The notes: generated from the sequence alone by a model not told the origin. A stretch of 27,932 bases of DNA from CAYJIL01 sp964370235 (GCA_964370235.1 CAYJIL010000021.1:1-27932), one strand, 5' to 3'. Numbered from the stretch's first letter, positions 1-7,811 are shown. Numbers and translations are program-made.

Positions 1-22
1 ATATATCGTCATAGACGAGAGA

Positions 23-1354
23 TTATTGCTGTACTTGCTGAGGAATCATTTTTGCAAACTCTTCCATTGTAATCTCTTGAGTTGTGATGTTAGCTTGAGT
101 AGAGATGTAATCCATTACCTTCTTCTCTGCTAGCTTATCATAAATCTTGCTTGCCTCAGTCTTGTTAGACATGATAGTGTTAGAGTAGTTCTCTAGCATC
201 TCTGCCTCAACGTTGTGCATTCCATAGTATGAGAACTGCATCATTGCAAGAGCTTTAGCCTCTTCTTTAGCCTCTGCTGGAGTAATCTCAATCTTCTCTT
301 GAACTACGTAGTGACGCTTGATAACATCCCACTTCATCATATCTTGGAACTGTGGGTACTCAGCCTCAACTTGCTCCATAGAGAATTTGCCTTCGTTTAC
401 TGCAACCAACCAATCCTTAAGGAAAGCATCTGCTAGTGTAAGATCTGCTGCTGCTACTAGTGCATCACGAGTATCGTCGATGAATTTGTGATCTGCCTCA
501 CGCTCAAGGTCAGCACCAATTCTAACTTTGATTTGCTCGTTCCACTGCTCAACAGTTGTTACATCGCCGTTAGGGAATGCTTGTGCAAAGAACTCTTCGT
601 TAATCTCTGGGTTAGCAAACTGGCGAATGCGAGTAATCTCAAGAGAGAACTTAGGGTTGATACCCTCTAGCTCGTCCTCTTTAACACCAAGAATCGAACA
701 TCTTTGTGATTCGCTCTTGTAAAGCTCGTTGATATCAACTTCCATTGTATCGCCAACTTTCTTGCCAATGAATGGAGCACGCTCCTCTTCGCTCATGCCG
801 ATTAGGCCAACATATGCCTCCTCAATCTTCATGTCACCATTGTCGATAGTTACCGATAGAGCCTCATCAGCTACAACAGCTTCAACATCTACTAGGCTAC
901 CAAACTGGCGCATAGTATTATTTTTGTAACCCTCTATCATTGTGTCCTCGATAGCAATTGAGTAACGAGTTAGTGCGATAGACTTAAGGTCAAGGTTAAC
1001 CTCTGGAGAGACTGCAATCTTAAATGCAAACTCAAACTCTGTATCGTTGTCAAAGTCAAGATCTGCTTGCTCCTCTGCTGGCATTGGATCGCCCATTGCC
1101 TGAATTTTGTTCTCTTGGATATACTTAAAGCAAGCCTCAGATGCAAGACGGTATGACTGCTCTGCTACTACACCTTTTTTATACATCTTCTCGATGATGC
1201 TCATAGGTACCATTCCTGGACGGAATCCAGGTACAGATGCCTTTTTCTTGTATGATTTTAGCGTAGCTTTTACTTGCTCTGCGTAATCATCAGCTCCTAT
1301 AGTAACTTTAACAAGGGCTGTTTGGTTCTCTAAGACCTCTTTTACGATATTCAT
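23..1354 (-). CDS. tig: Trigger factor, ribosome-associated chaperone
   Basis: A 443-residue protein matching trigger factor in length and layout. Trigger factor sits at the ribosomal exit tunnel and shelters nascent chains; many versions also carry a peptidyl-prolyl isomerase domain. The N-terminal ribosome-binding loop is visible as GFRPGMVP (about residues 43-50). The middle part is weakly PPIase-like and divergent, as is common in this phylum, so isomerase activity is uncertain. The C-terminal half is Glu/Lys/Ala-rich and helical, as expected for the chaperone arms. The start is the ATG at 1354-1352, preceded on its strand by an A-rich stretch. It lies downstream of tRNA-Leu on the same strand but is separated from it by a terminator, so it needs its own promoter; I see no clean TAnnTTTG there. 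clpP and clpX, its usual neighbours, are at the other end of the window. Confidence 0.96.
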   Translation of the reverse strand: MNIVKEVLENQTALVKVTIGADDYAEQVKATLKSYKKKASVPGFRPGMVPMSIIEKMYKKGVVAEQSYRLASEACFKYIQENKIQAMGDPMPAEEQADLDFDNDTEFEFAFKIAVSPEVNLDLKSIALTRYSIAIEDTMIEGYKNNTMRQFGSLVDVEAVVADEALSVTIDNGDMKIEEAYVGLIGMSEEERAPFIGKKVGDTMEVDINELYKSESQRCSILGVKEDELEGINPKFSLEITRIRQFANPEINEEFFAQAFPNGDVTTVEQWNEQIKVRIGADLEREADHKFIDDTRDALVAAADLTLADAFLKDWLVAVNEGKFSMEQVEAEYPQFQDMMKWDVIKRHYVVQEKIEITPAEAKEEAKALAMMQFSYYGMHNVEAEMLENYSNTIMSNKTEASKIYDKLAEKKVMDYISTQANITTQEITMEEFAKMIPQQVQQ

Positions 1355-1403
1355 ATCTTTGATATTTAATGTATTATATTGTTGCTCTTTGTACTATGTA
1401 ACA

Positions 1404-1440
1404 AAAAAAACCGCTTGCAGTCATACAGCAAGCGGTTTTC
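1404..1440 (-). terminator. Intrinsic terminator after tRNA-Leu
   Basis: Inverted repeat 1407-1418 / 1428-1439 (core CCGCTTGC / GCAAGCGG). Read on the minus strand, the hairpin is followed by a run of eight T. It lies just downstream of tRNA-Leu and upstream of tig, so it ends the tRNA transcript. It has a short T-run on the plus strand too, so it may act weakly both ways. Confidence 0.85.
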
Positions 1441-1444
1441 AAAG

Positions 1445-1526
1445 TGCGGGTGGAGGGACTCGAACCCCCACGCCTTTCAGCACTAGATCCTAAGTCTAGC
1501 GCGGCTACCAATTACGCCACACCCGC
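1445..1526 (-). tRNA. tRNA-Leu, anticodon UAG
   Basis: A complete class II tRNA cloverleaf on the minus strand. The acceptor stem is GCGGGTG / CACCCGC with discriminator A. The anticodon stem CTAGA / TCTAG closes the loop CTTAGGA, giving anticodon UAG, which reads CUA (and possibly other CUN) leucine codons. A long variable arm and a T arm with TTCGAGT loop are present. The 3' CCA is not encoded (the next bases are CTT), so it must be added by nucleotidyltransferase. CTA is one of the two preferred Leu codons in the ribosomal genes of this window. Confidence 0.95.
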
Positions 1527-1550
1527 AGTGGTGACTCCTTATTTGCGGTA

Positions 1551-1581
1551 CAAAGATAGATAAAAAATAATTATCTCCAAA
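1551..1581 (-). promoter_or_regulatory. Bacteroidota-type promoter for tRNA-Leu
   Basis: On the minus strand TTTG (1581-1578) is followed after exactly 19 bases by TATCTTTG (1558-1551). This matches the -33 / -7 consensus of the primary sigma factor of this phylum. The mature tRNA begins about 25 bases downstream. Confidence 0.75.
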
Positions 1582-1609
1582 AAATGAGAGCTTTTTTTCA
1601 ATTTCTTAC

Positions 1610-1617
1610 TACATTTG
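1610..1617 (+). promoter_or_regulatory. Promoter -7 element for yicC-gmk-nadD
   Basis: TACATTTG fits the TAnnTTTG -7 box and lies 27 bases before the yicC start. The -33 region is only a T-run (1592-1598), so the match is partial. It stands back-to-back with the tRNA-Leu promoter. Confidence 0.5.
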
Positions 1618-1644
1618 TAACTGAATTAAATAAAAAAGAGCAGC

Positions 1645-2520
1645 ATGGAGAACAGTGTAAAGTCTATGACCGGTTATGGTAAAGGCGAACGAAGTTTTGG
1701 TGTAAAGAGAGTTTCGGTAGAGATCAAAACTCTTAATAGCAAGCAATTAGATATGTCGTTGCGTATGCCTAGTGTTTACCGAGAGCGTGAGTTCGAGGTG
1801 CGTGCACGCCTAAATAAGGCCATTGTGCGTGGTAAGGCCGATGTATATATAAATGTTGAAAGTAACGAGGGGCGTAAGAGTCTCCCTATAAATAAAGAGG
1901 TTTTTGCCGATTATTATCGTCAATTAAGTGCAATTGCTAGCGAGAATGGTATCGAGCATGGCGATGTATGTAGCACGATATTGCGACTACCCGATGTGTT
2001 GGCTAGCGAAAAAGAAGAGATTAGCGAGCAGGAGTGGGATGCACTATTCGAGGCACTAGATGCAGCTATCGATGCTTTGAACAGTTTTCGCTCGCAAGAG
2101 GGGCTTGTGTTAATGCAAGACCTAACTGCACGCATCGATAATATCGAAAGACTAAAAGAGGCAGTAGTTCCGTTTGAGAAGTGCCGTACCGAAGTGGTTC
2201 GGAATCGCATTATCGAGAATCTTAAGTCGATAGAGAACGTTGCAATCGACAACAATCGCCTAGAGCAAGAGATGATCTACTATATCGAGAAGTTCGATAT
2301 AACAGAAGAGAAAGTGCGTCTGAAAAACCATCTTGACTATTTTAAAGAGGTGAGTCGTGATGCTTCGGCAGGTCGCAAGCTTGGTTTTATTTGTCAAGAA
2401 ATTGGTCGTGAGATTAATACTATGGGTTCAAAGGCTAATAATGCCGACATTCAGCGCATAGTTGTTGATATGAAAGACGAGCTAGAGAAAATAAAAGAGC
2501 AAATATTAAATATTCTATAA
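1645..2520 (+). CDS. yicC: YicC/YloC family endoribonuclease
   Basis: A 291-residue protein that opens with the family signature SMTGYGKGE (residues 7-15), as expected for YicC/YloC (usual length about 290). E. coli YicC is an endoribonuclease implicated in small-RNA turnover; activity here is inferred from family membership. The C-terminal part, with its Glu/Asp-rich LGFICQEIGREINTMGSKA stretch, is the other conserved block. It starts at ATG 1645, 27 bases after a -7 box, and ends three bases before gmk. yicC followed by gmk is a widespread bacterial pairing, so the two are almost certainly co-transcribed. Confidence 0.95.
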   Translation: MENSVKSMTGYGKGERSFGVKRVSVEIKTLNSKQLDMSLRMPSVYREREFEVRARLNKAIVRGKADVYINVESNEGRKSLPINKEVFADYYRQLSAIASENGIEHGDVCSTILRLPDVLASEKEEISEQEWDALFEALDAAIDALNSFRSQEGLVLMQDLTARIDNIERLKEAVVPFEKCRTEVVRNRIIENLKSIENVAIDNNRLEQEMIYYIEKFDITEEKVRLKNHLDYFKEVSRDASAGRKLGFICQEIGREINTMGSKANNADIQRIVVDMKDELEKIKEQILNIL

Positions 2521-2523
2521 GGT

Positions 2524-3093
2524 ATGGAGCAGGGTAAAGCACTTGTTTTCTCGGCGCCTTCGGGTTCGGGCAAGACAACCATCGTTAAGCACTTGCTAGA
2601 GATTTTTCCTCAGCTAGAGTTTTCTATTTCGGCAACTTCACGTTTGCCACGTGGTGCCGAAGAGAATGGTAAGGATTACTTCTTTTTCTCGGCCGAGGAG
2701 TTTCGAGCAGCAATTGCAGAGGATAAATTCCTAGAGTGGGAAGAGGTGTATGCCGATAACTACTATGGTACTTTGCGTAGCGAACTATCTCGCATTTGGA
2801 GCAAGGGTGGAGTAGTCATCTTTGATGTTGATGTTGTAGGTGGAGTAAATATAAAAAAGATTTTTGGCGACAATGCCCTGTCAATTTTTGTAATGCCACC
2901 ATCTATTCAAGAGCTACGTTCTCGCCTAGAGGGGCGTGCAACAGACACTCCAGAGGCAATTGAGCGTCGTTTGGCAAAGGCTCAAGAGGAGTTGACTTAT
3001 AGCGATAAGTTCGATCGTGTTATAGTAAACGATGATTTGTCGATTGCTTGTGCGCAGGCTCAAGAGACAATCGCTAATTTTCTTGCACAGTAG
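2524..3093 (+). CDS. gmk: Guanylate kinase
   Basis: A 189-residue enzyme that phosphorylates GMP to GDP with ATP in the cytoplasm, feeding GTP and dGTP pools. The P-loop SAPSGSGKT is at residues 10-18. The GMP-binding segment TSRLPRGAEENGKDYFF follows at about residues 38-54, with the usual Arg and Glu contacts. The lid and core include FDVDVVGG near residue 100. Length matches the bacterial family. The start ATG lies three bases after the yicC stop, and the gene ends three bases before nadD, indicating a compact operon. No residue expected for catalysis appears to be missing. Confidence 0.97.
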   Translation: MEQGKALVFSAPSGSGKTTIVKHLLEIFPQLEFSISATSRLPRGAEENGKDYFFFSAEEFRAAIAEDKFLEWEEVYADNYYGTLRSELSRIWSKGGVVIFDVDVVGGVNIKKIFGDNALSIFVMPPSIQELRSRLEGRATDTPEAIERRLAKAQEELTYSDKFDRVIVNDDLSIACAQAQETIANFLAQ

Positions 3094-3096
3094 GTA

Positions 3097-3690
3097 ATGA
3101 AACAAGTATACCTCTATTTTGGATCTTTTAACCCTCCGCACACGGGGCATTTGGCAATTGCACACTACCTAATAAATAGTGGCAAGGCAGATGAGCTGTG
3201 GTTTGTGGTTTCGCCACATAACCCGCTCAAAGAGCCTCACATATTGTCGGCCGTTGAGCATAGGCTTCGCATGACACAACTTGCTGTCGATGCGTTGGGC
3301 TTGGGCGAAAAGGTAAAGGTTTGTGATAGAGAGCTTTCTATGCCATCGCCATCATATAGCTACGACACGCTAGGGGTGCTCTCTGTTGAGCATCCACAAG
3401 TTGAGTTTGTTGTTGTAATTGGCGAAGATAACTATGCTTGCTTTGATAAATGGTATCGTTGGCAAGATATTTTACGAGACTATCGAGTGGCTGTATATCC
3501 TCGCAATGGTACAGTGTTTTGCGAGCCCATCTCGTCCGACTCGTTCGAGCAGCTAATAGGTGTTCCTACATTCAATATCTCGTCAACAGATATTCGAGCA
3601 TATATACAAAAAGGCATAGATGTGTCGCTATTCACAACAAAAGAGGTTGCAAGTTACATTCATAAAAATGAGTTGTATGTCAGAAAATAG
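3097..3690 (+). CDS. nadD: Nicotinate-nucleotide adenylyltransferase
   Basis: A 197-residue cytoplasmic enzyme that joins nicotinate mononucleotide and ATP to give deamido-NAD, the penultimate step of NAD synthesis. The nucleotidyltransferase signature GSFNPPHTGH covers residues 9-18. The second conserved motif ISSTDIR is at 161-167. Both are diagnostic for NadD. It starts three bases after gmk and its last codons overlap the start of the small TPR-like gene, so it belongs to the same transcript. Confidence 0.95.
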   Translation: MKQVYLYFGSFNPPHTGHLAIAHYLINSGKADELWFVVSPHNPLKEPHILSAVEHRLRMTQLAVDALGLGEKVKVCDRELSMPSPSYSYDTLGVLSVEHPQVEFVVVIGEDNYACFDKWYRWQDILRDYRVAVYPRNGTVFCEPISSDSFEQLIGVPTFNISSTDIRAYIQKGIDVSLFTTKEVASYIHKNELYVRK

Positions 3691-3910
3691 AATAGATCAG
3701 CTCTCGGCTCAATTAGCTAGCAAACCACAAGATGTGTCGCTACTACTTGAACGTGCCATAGAGTATAATCGTTTGGGCGATAGACAATCGGCAGTTAACG
3801 ATTTGCTTTTGGCTCAAAAACAAGACCCCAATAATAGCGAAGTGCAGGTCTATCTTCAAATGTGGATGGATATTTATGACTATCGCTACATGGAAAGATT
3901 AAATGTATAA
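3668..3910 (+). CDS. Small TPR-like protein
   Basis: An 80-residue acidic helical protein. Residues from about 27 on (LLLERAIEYNRLGDRQSAVNDLLLAQKQDPNNSEVQVYL) have the spacing of one to one and a half tetratricopeptide repeats, with the typical Leu, Ala, Gly and Pro positions. It ends in a Trp/Tyr/Met-rich tail. A TPR suggests protein binding, but the partner and function are unknown. I chose ATG 3668 because an A-rich run precedes it; ATG 3677 is an alternative in the same frame. Either start overlaps the nadD end by 14-23 bases, implying translational coupling. An upstream TTG at 3620 is unlikely, as it would lie deep inside nadD. Confidence 0.75.
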   Translation: MSCMSENRIDQLSAQLASKPQDVSLLLERAIEYNRLGDRQSAVNDLLLAQKQDPNNSEVQVYLQMWMDIYDYRYMERLNV

Positions 3911-3977
3911 AACCTCTTTTTTCCACTGTCATAACCTAGTATAAAACTCTTTAAATTGCTGAAAAAGAGACTAAAGT

Positions 3978-4008
3978 TTTGTGGATAAAAAATATTGTTT
4001 TACATTTG
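3978..4008 (+). promoter_or_regulatory. Promoter of the str operon
   Basis: TTTG (3978-3981), a 19-base spacer and TACATTTG (4001-4008) match the Bacteroidota -33 / -7 consensus exactly. The predicted start is near 4014, giving a 5' leader of roughly 190 bases before rpsL. The rest of 3911-3977 is AT-rich and shows no clear terminator for the preceding operon. Confidence 0.8.
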
Positions 4009-4020
4009 CACATCGAATCT

Positions 4021-4148
4021 GGTGGCGATAGCTCTCTTTTTTTAGGAGTACTATTTTGCTAACAGGTTCATTATTAGGCTAAAAAGAGATGTAGCAGGCG
4101 CTTAGTTTGCTGCAAAATGCTATATTATACGGCTATCTTTTGCCTACC
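4021..4148 (+). promoter_or_regulatory. Foldable 5' leader of rpsL mRNA
   Basis: The leader begins with a long-range helix. GGTGGC and GATAGC (4021-4032) pair with GCTATC (4132-4137) and with GCC-ACC (4142-4148). The helix is interrupted by a TTTT bulge and a single T. Inside it are TCTCTTTTT (4033-4041) with AAAAAGAGA (4081-4089), and GTAGCA (4091-4096) with TGCTGC (4108-4113). This makes a three-way junction that starts almost at the predicted transcription start. Autoregulation by a ribosomal protein is an inference; the pairing itself is directly visible. Confidence 0.5.
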
Positions 4149-4158
4149 ATAAACTGAT

Positions 4159-4190
4159 AACGCAGTTATAAACATATAAAAACGCAGTTA
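4159..4190 (+). repeat. Direct repeat AACGCAGTTA before rpsL
   Basis: Two exact copies of AACGCAGTTA (4159-4168 and 4181-4190), 22 bases apart, in the unpaired leader segment just before the A-run and the rpsL start. Function unknown; they could bind a regulator or be chance in an AT-rich leader. Confidence 0.45.
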
Positions 4191-4203
4191 AAAAAAAGTA
4201 GAA

Positions 4204-4587
4204 ATGCCAACAATTCAACAGTTGATCAGGAAAGGCAGAGTCAAGATGGAGGATAAGAGTAAAGCTCCTGCACTTGATTCATGTCCACAGCGCCGAGGCG
4301 TATGTGTGAGGGTTTACACAACAACCCCAAAGAAACCTAACTCTGCTATGCGTAAGGTTGCTCGTGTGCGTCTTACAAATGGTAAAGAGGTTAATGCTTA
4401 CATCCCAGGAGAGGGTCACAACCTTCAGGAGCACTCTATCGTACTTGTACGTGGTGGTCGTGTTAAGGACCTTCCGGGTGTACGTTACCACCTAGTTCGT
4501 GGTGCACTAGATGCAGCAGGTGTAGATGGTCGTAACCAACGCCGTTCTAAGTACGGTACTAAGAAGCCAAAAGCGGCTAAGAAGTAA
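4204..4587 (+). CDS. rpsL: 30S ribosomal protein S12
   Basis: A 127-residue decoding-centre protein, aligned without gaps to E. coli S12 through the core. TTTPKKPNSAM places Lys43, and GGRVKDLPG holds the second key Lys (88). Both classic streptomycin-resistance positions are therefore wild type, and the Asp modified by RimO in E. coli is present. The C-terminal tail is Lys-rich and slightly extended. It is the first gene of the str operon, preceded by an A-rich stretch and a structured leader. rpsG follows after 35 bases. Confidence 0.98.
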   Translation: MPTIQQLIRKGRVKMEDKSKAPALDSCPQRRGVCVRVYTTTPKKPNSAMRKVARVRLTNGKEVNAYIPGEGHNLQEHSIVLVRGGRVKDLPGVRYHLVRGALDAAGVDGRNQRRSKYGTKKPKAAKK

Positions 4588-4622
4588 TTTTTTAAGAACA
4601 AAATTTTTAATTTCGAAAGAAA

Positions 4623-5099
4623 ATGAGAAAAGCGAAGCCTAAGAAGCGAATTCTACTTCCAGATCCCAAATTTGGAGACACAGCAGTAACACGCTTTGTA
4701 AACAACTTGATGCTGGACGGTAAGAAGAGTATTGCTTATGCCATCTTTTACGATGCGATGGACATAGTTAGCGAGAAGATGAAGGACTCAGATAAGGCTC
4801 CTTTAGATATTTGGAAAAAAGCTGTAGAGAACATTACCCCACAAGTTGAGGTTAAGTCACGTCGTGTCGGCGGTGCTACATTCCAGGTACCTGTTGAGGT
4901 GAGACCAGAGCGTAAAGTATCTTTGAGCATGAAGAATCTAATTCTTTATTCAAGAAAACGTGCTGGACACTCAATGGCAGAAAAACTATCTGCTGAGATT
5001 ATAGCTGCGTATAACGAAGAAGGTGGTGCATTCAAGCGTAAAGAAGAGATGCACAGAATGGCAGAGGCAAACAAAGCATTTGCACACTTTAGATTTTAA
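4623..5099 (+). CDS. rpsG: 30S ribosomal protein S7
   Basis: A 158-residue protein that nucleates assembly of the 16S rRNA 3' major domain and lies near the E site. It shows the standard S7 blocks: basic N-terminus MRKAKPKKR, KFGDTAVTRFVNNLM, then VEVKSRRVGGATFQVPVEVRPERK in the beta-hairpin region, and the C-terminal helix ending HRMAEANKAFAHFRF. Length is typical. In E. coli S7 represses the str mRNA at the rpsL-rpsG junction; here that junction is only 35 bases and shows no obvious large structure. Confidence 0.98.
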   Translation: MRKAKPKKRILLPDPKFGDTAVTRFVNNLMLDGKKSIAYAIFYDAMDIVSEKMKDSDKAPLDIWKKAVENITPQVEVKSRRVGGATFQVPVEVRPERKVSLSMKNLILYSRKRAGHSMAEKLSAEIIAAYNEEGGAFKRKEEMHRMAEANKAFAHFRF

Positions 5100-5110
5100 A
5101 GGATAAAGAA

Positions 5111-7225
5111 ATGGCAAGAGATCTTAAATTTACCAGAAATATTGGTATCATGGCGCACATCGACGCCGGAAAGACTACCACTACTGAGCGTATCCTTTTC
5201 TATACGGGTAAGACGCACAAGGTGGGCGAGGTACACGAAGGTGCTGCTACAATGGACTGGATGGTTCAGGAGCAGGAGCGAGGTATCACAATCACATCTG
5301 CGGCTACTACTGCCTTCTGGAATTTTGATAACAAAACATACCAAATCAACATTATCGATACTCCGGGACACGTTGACTTTACTGTAGAGGTAGAGCGTTC
5401 ACTACGTGTACTTGACGGTGCTGTTGCAACTTTCTGTGCTGTTGGTGGTGTAGAGCCTCAGAGTGAGACTGTATGGCGTCAGGCAGATAAGTATGCAGTA
5501 CCTCGTATTGGTTATGTAAACAAAATGGACCGTACAGGTGCAGATTTCCAGAATGTTATCAATCAGGTTAAAGAGCGTCTAGGTGCAAATGCAGTACCTA
5601 TCGTTCTTCCTATCGGTGCAGAGGATAAGTTTGAGGGTCTAATCGACCTTATCCACATGCGTACGATTAAATATTTCGATGACAAAAATGTGCGTGATAA
5701 CTTCACTTACGAAGAGATTCCTGCACACATGATGGATGAGGCTACTGAGTGGCGTAACACTCTAATCGAGGAGGTTGCAGCTTCTGATGATGCTCTTATG
5801 GAGAAATTCTTCGAGGATCCAGACTCAATCACACCAGAGGAGATTATGGCAGCTCTACGTGTTGCTACAATCAACATGAGCGTTATTCCAATGCTTTGTG
5901 GTTCTTCATTCAAGAACAAAGGTGTTCAGCTACTACTAGACTGTGTTATCACTTACCTTCCTTCTCCAATGGATATTGGTGCTGTTACAGCAACTGTTCC
6001 TAACTCAGACGAGGAAGTAACACGTGAGCCAAGCGAGTCAGATCCTTTCTGTGCTCTTGCGTTCAAGATTGCAACTGACCCATTCGTAGGTCGTCTTGCT
6101 TTCATCCGTGTTTACTCTGGTAAGCTTGATGCTGGTTCTTATGTACACAATAGCCGTTCTGGCAAGAAAGAGCGTATTAGCCGTATCTACCAAATGCACG
6201 CTAACAAGCAGAACCCAATCGAGTTCGTTGGTGCAGGTGATATCGCTGCTGCGGTAGGTTTTAAAGATGTTCGTACAGGTGATACACTATGTGATGAGAA
6301 AGCGCCAGTGACTCTAGAGTCAATGAGCTTCCCAGAGCCAGTTATCGGTCTTGCAGTTGAGCCTAAGACTCAAAAAGACCTTGACAAGCTAGGTGTAGCA
6401 CTAGGTAAGCTAGCTGAGGAGGATCCAACATTTACAGTTCGTACAGACGAAGAGTCTGGTCAAACAGTAATTAGCGGTATGGGTGAGCTTCACCTAGAGA
6501 TCATCGTTGACCGTCTTCGTCGTGAGTTCGGTGTAGAGATTAACCAAGGTGCACCTCAGGTGAACTACAAGGAGGCTCTTACACAGAAGATTCAGCACCG
6601 TGAGGTGTTCAAGAAGCAGACTGGTGGTCGTGGTAAGTTCGCAGATATCATCTTCGAAATTGGCCCATGTGAGGACAAAGAGCACACAGGTCTTATTTTC
6701 AAAGATGTTGTTAAGGGTGGTAACATTCCTAAGGAATTCATTCCAGCGGTTCAAAAAGGTTTTGAGAGCGCAATGGCAAATGGTCCTTTGGCTGGTTACA
6801 CAATTGATAGCATGCAAGTTACACTTATCGATGGTTCTTTCCACCCAGTTGACTCAGATCAGCTATCGTTTGAGATTTGTGCTCGTACAGGTTTCCGTCA
6901 TGCAGCTGGTAAGGCTGGTGCGGTTATCATGGAGCCTATCATGAGCGTTGAAGTTGTTACTCCAGAGGAGAATATGGGTGATATTATCGGTGACCTTAAC
7001 AAGCGTCGTGGTCAGATTTCAGGTATGGAGTCAAAAGGTACTGCACGTGTAGTTAAAGCGAAGGTGCCTCTATCAGAGATGTTCGGTTATGTAACTGTAC
7101 TTCGTACTATCTCTTCAGGTCGTGCGACATCTTCTATGGAGTTCTCTAACTTCGCTGAGGTATCGGGTAACATCGCTAAGGAAATTATCGAGAAATCTAC
7201 CAACAAGCGTCTTTCAGACGAGTAG
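5111..7225 (+). CDS. fusA: Translation elongation factor G
   Basis: A 704-residue translational GTPase that drives translocation. The P-loop AHIDAGKTTTTE begins at residue 15. The switch region with RGITITSAA is near 58-65, DTPGH is at 83-87 and NKMD at 137-140. Domains II to V follow, including ISGMGELHLE in domain III and the C-terminal GYVTVLRTISSGRA block. The length and standard motifs suggest the canonical EF-G; a ribosome-recycling paralogue (EF-G2 type) is less likely given its place between rpsG and rpsJ. tuf does not follow, as is usual in this phylum. The start at 5111 lies 11 bases after rpsG with AAAGAA just before it. Confidence 0.98.
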   Translation: MARDLKFTRNIGIMAHIDAGKTTTTERILFYTGKTHKVGEVHEGAATMDWMVQEQERGITITSAATTAFWNFDNKTYQINIIDTPGHVDFTVEVERSLRVLDGAVATFCAVGGVEPQSETVWRQADKYAVPRIGYVNKMDRTGADFQNVINQVKERLGANAVPIVLPIGAEDKFEGLIDLIHMRTIKYFDDKNVRDNFTYEEIPAHMMDEATEWRNTLIEEVAASDDALMEKFFEDPDSITPEEIMAALRVATINMSVIPMLCGSSFKNKGVQLLLDCVITYLPSPMDIGAVTATVPNSDEEVTREPSESDPFCALAFKIATDPFVGRLAFIRVYSGKLDAGSYVHNSRSGKKERISRIYQMHANKQNPIEFVGAGDIAAAVGFKDVRTGDTLCDEKAPVTLESMSFPEPVIGLAVEPKTQKDLDKLGVALGKLAEEDPTFTVRTDEESGQTVISGMGELHLEIIVDRLRREFGVEINQGAPQVNYKEALTQKIQHREVFKKQTGGRGKFADIIFEIGPCEDKEHTGLIFKDVVKGGNIPKEFIPAVQKGFESAMANGPLAGYTIDSMQVTLIDGSFHPVDSDQLSFEICARTGFRHAAGKAGAVIMEPIMSVEVVTPEENMGDIIGDLNKRRGQISGMESKGTARVVKAKVPLSEMFGYVTVLRTISSGRATSSMEFSNFAEVSGNIAKEIIEKSTNKRLSDE

Positions 7226-7246
7226 TTGTTAAAATGATTAGACATT

Positions 7247-7552
7247 ATGAGCCAAAAAATAAGAATTAAACTAAAATCATACGATCACAACTTGGTAGAT
7301 AAGTCAGCTGAGAAGATCGTTAAGACTGTGAAGAGCACAGGTGCTGTAGTTAGCGGTCCTATTCCTCTTCCAACACAGAAGAAAATCTTCACTGTGAACC
7401 GTTCTACTTTCGTGAACAAGAAGTCAAGAGAGCAGTTCGAGCTATCAACTTTCAAGAGAATTCTTGATATCTATAGCTCTACTCCTAAGACTATCGACGC
7501 TCTTATGAAGCTTGAGCTTCCAAGTGGTGTTGATGTTCAAATCAAAGTGTGA
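7247..7552 (+). CDS. rpsJ: 30S ribosomal protein S10
   Basis: A 101-residue S10, which binds the 30S head and, as NusE, joins antitermination complexes. Recognised by the N-terminal SQKIRIKLKSYDHNLVD, the central PIPLPTQKKIFTVNRS loop, and the C-terminal PKTIDALMKLELPSGVDVQIKV. It ends 29 bases before an intrinsic terminator, so it is the last gene of the str transcript rather than the first of the S10 unit. That separation from rplC (411 bases) is the notable point. Confidence 0.97.
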   Translation: MSQKIRIKLKSYDHNLVDKSAEKIVKTVKSTGAVVSGPIPLPTQKKIFTVNRSTFVNKKSREQFELSTFKRILDIYSSTPKTIDALMKLELPSGVDVQIKV

Positions 7553-7580
7553 TAAAAGGTCGCTAGTCGACAATATCCAT

Positions 7581-7612
7581 AGCACTCTCCCTTTTTGGGG
7601 AGGGTGCTTTTT
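7581..7612 (+). terminator. Intrinsic terminator after rpsJ
   Basis: Stem AGCACTCTCCC (7581-7591) pairs with GGGAGGGTGCT (7598-7608), with one G-U pair, followed by a run of T. It closes the str operon. Confidence 0.85.
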
Positions 7613-7774
7613 GCTTACAATACTACATGTGTTTTATTTGCACAGTTAAAGATTGATATTAATTATTTAGTTTTAGTAATTTTCTACATTTTATTGCATG
7701 TTGGTAGCTTAATAGCTTTTTGCAACACCCTAGTAATGAAAAAGTAACAAAAGTAAAAAATTCTATCTCTCTTA
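7613..7774. other. Spacer between str and S10-spc-alpha units
   Basis: AT-rich non-coding sequence between the rpsJ terminator and the rplC promoter. I see no gene, repeat or further promoter with a good -33/-7 pair. The ORF that crosses it on the minus strand runs through both flanking control regions and has no recognisable features. Confidence 0.6.
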
Positions 7775-7805
7775 TTTGCAAGTAATTAAAAATGTTGTAT
7801 CTTTG
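7775..7805 (+). promoter_or_regulatory. Promoter of the rplC-rplQ operon
   Basis: TTTG (7775-7778), a 19-base spacer, then TATCTTTG (7798-7805): an exact Bacteroidota -33 / -7 pair. Transcription should start near 7811, leaving a leader of about 150 bases before rplC. I saw no comparable -33/-7 pair in the intergenic gaps downstream until after rplQ. Confidence 0.82.
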
Positions 7806-7811
7806 CAGTAC

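Noticed and set aside
1354..1361. TATCTTTG on the plus strand at the tig start
   Set aside because: No -33 box at the right distance; it would run into the tRNA terminator and antisense to tRNA-Leu, with no gene to serve.
3946..3970. CTCTTT / AAAGAG inverted repeat as terminator of the yicC operon
   Set aside because: The stem is only 6 bp and no T-tract follows; too weak to call.
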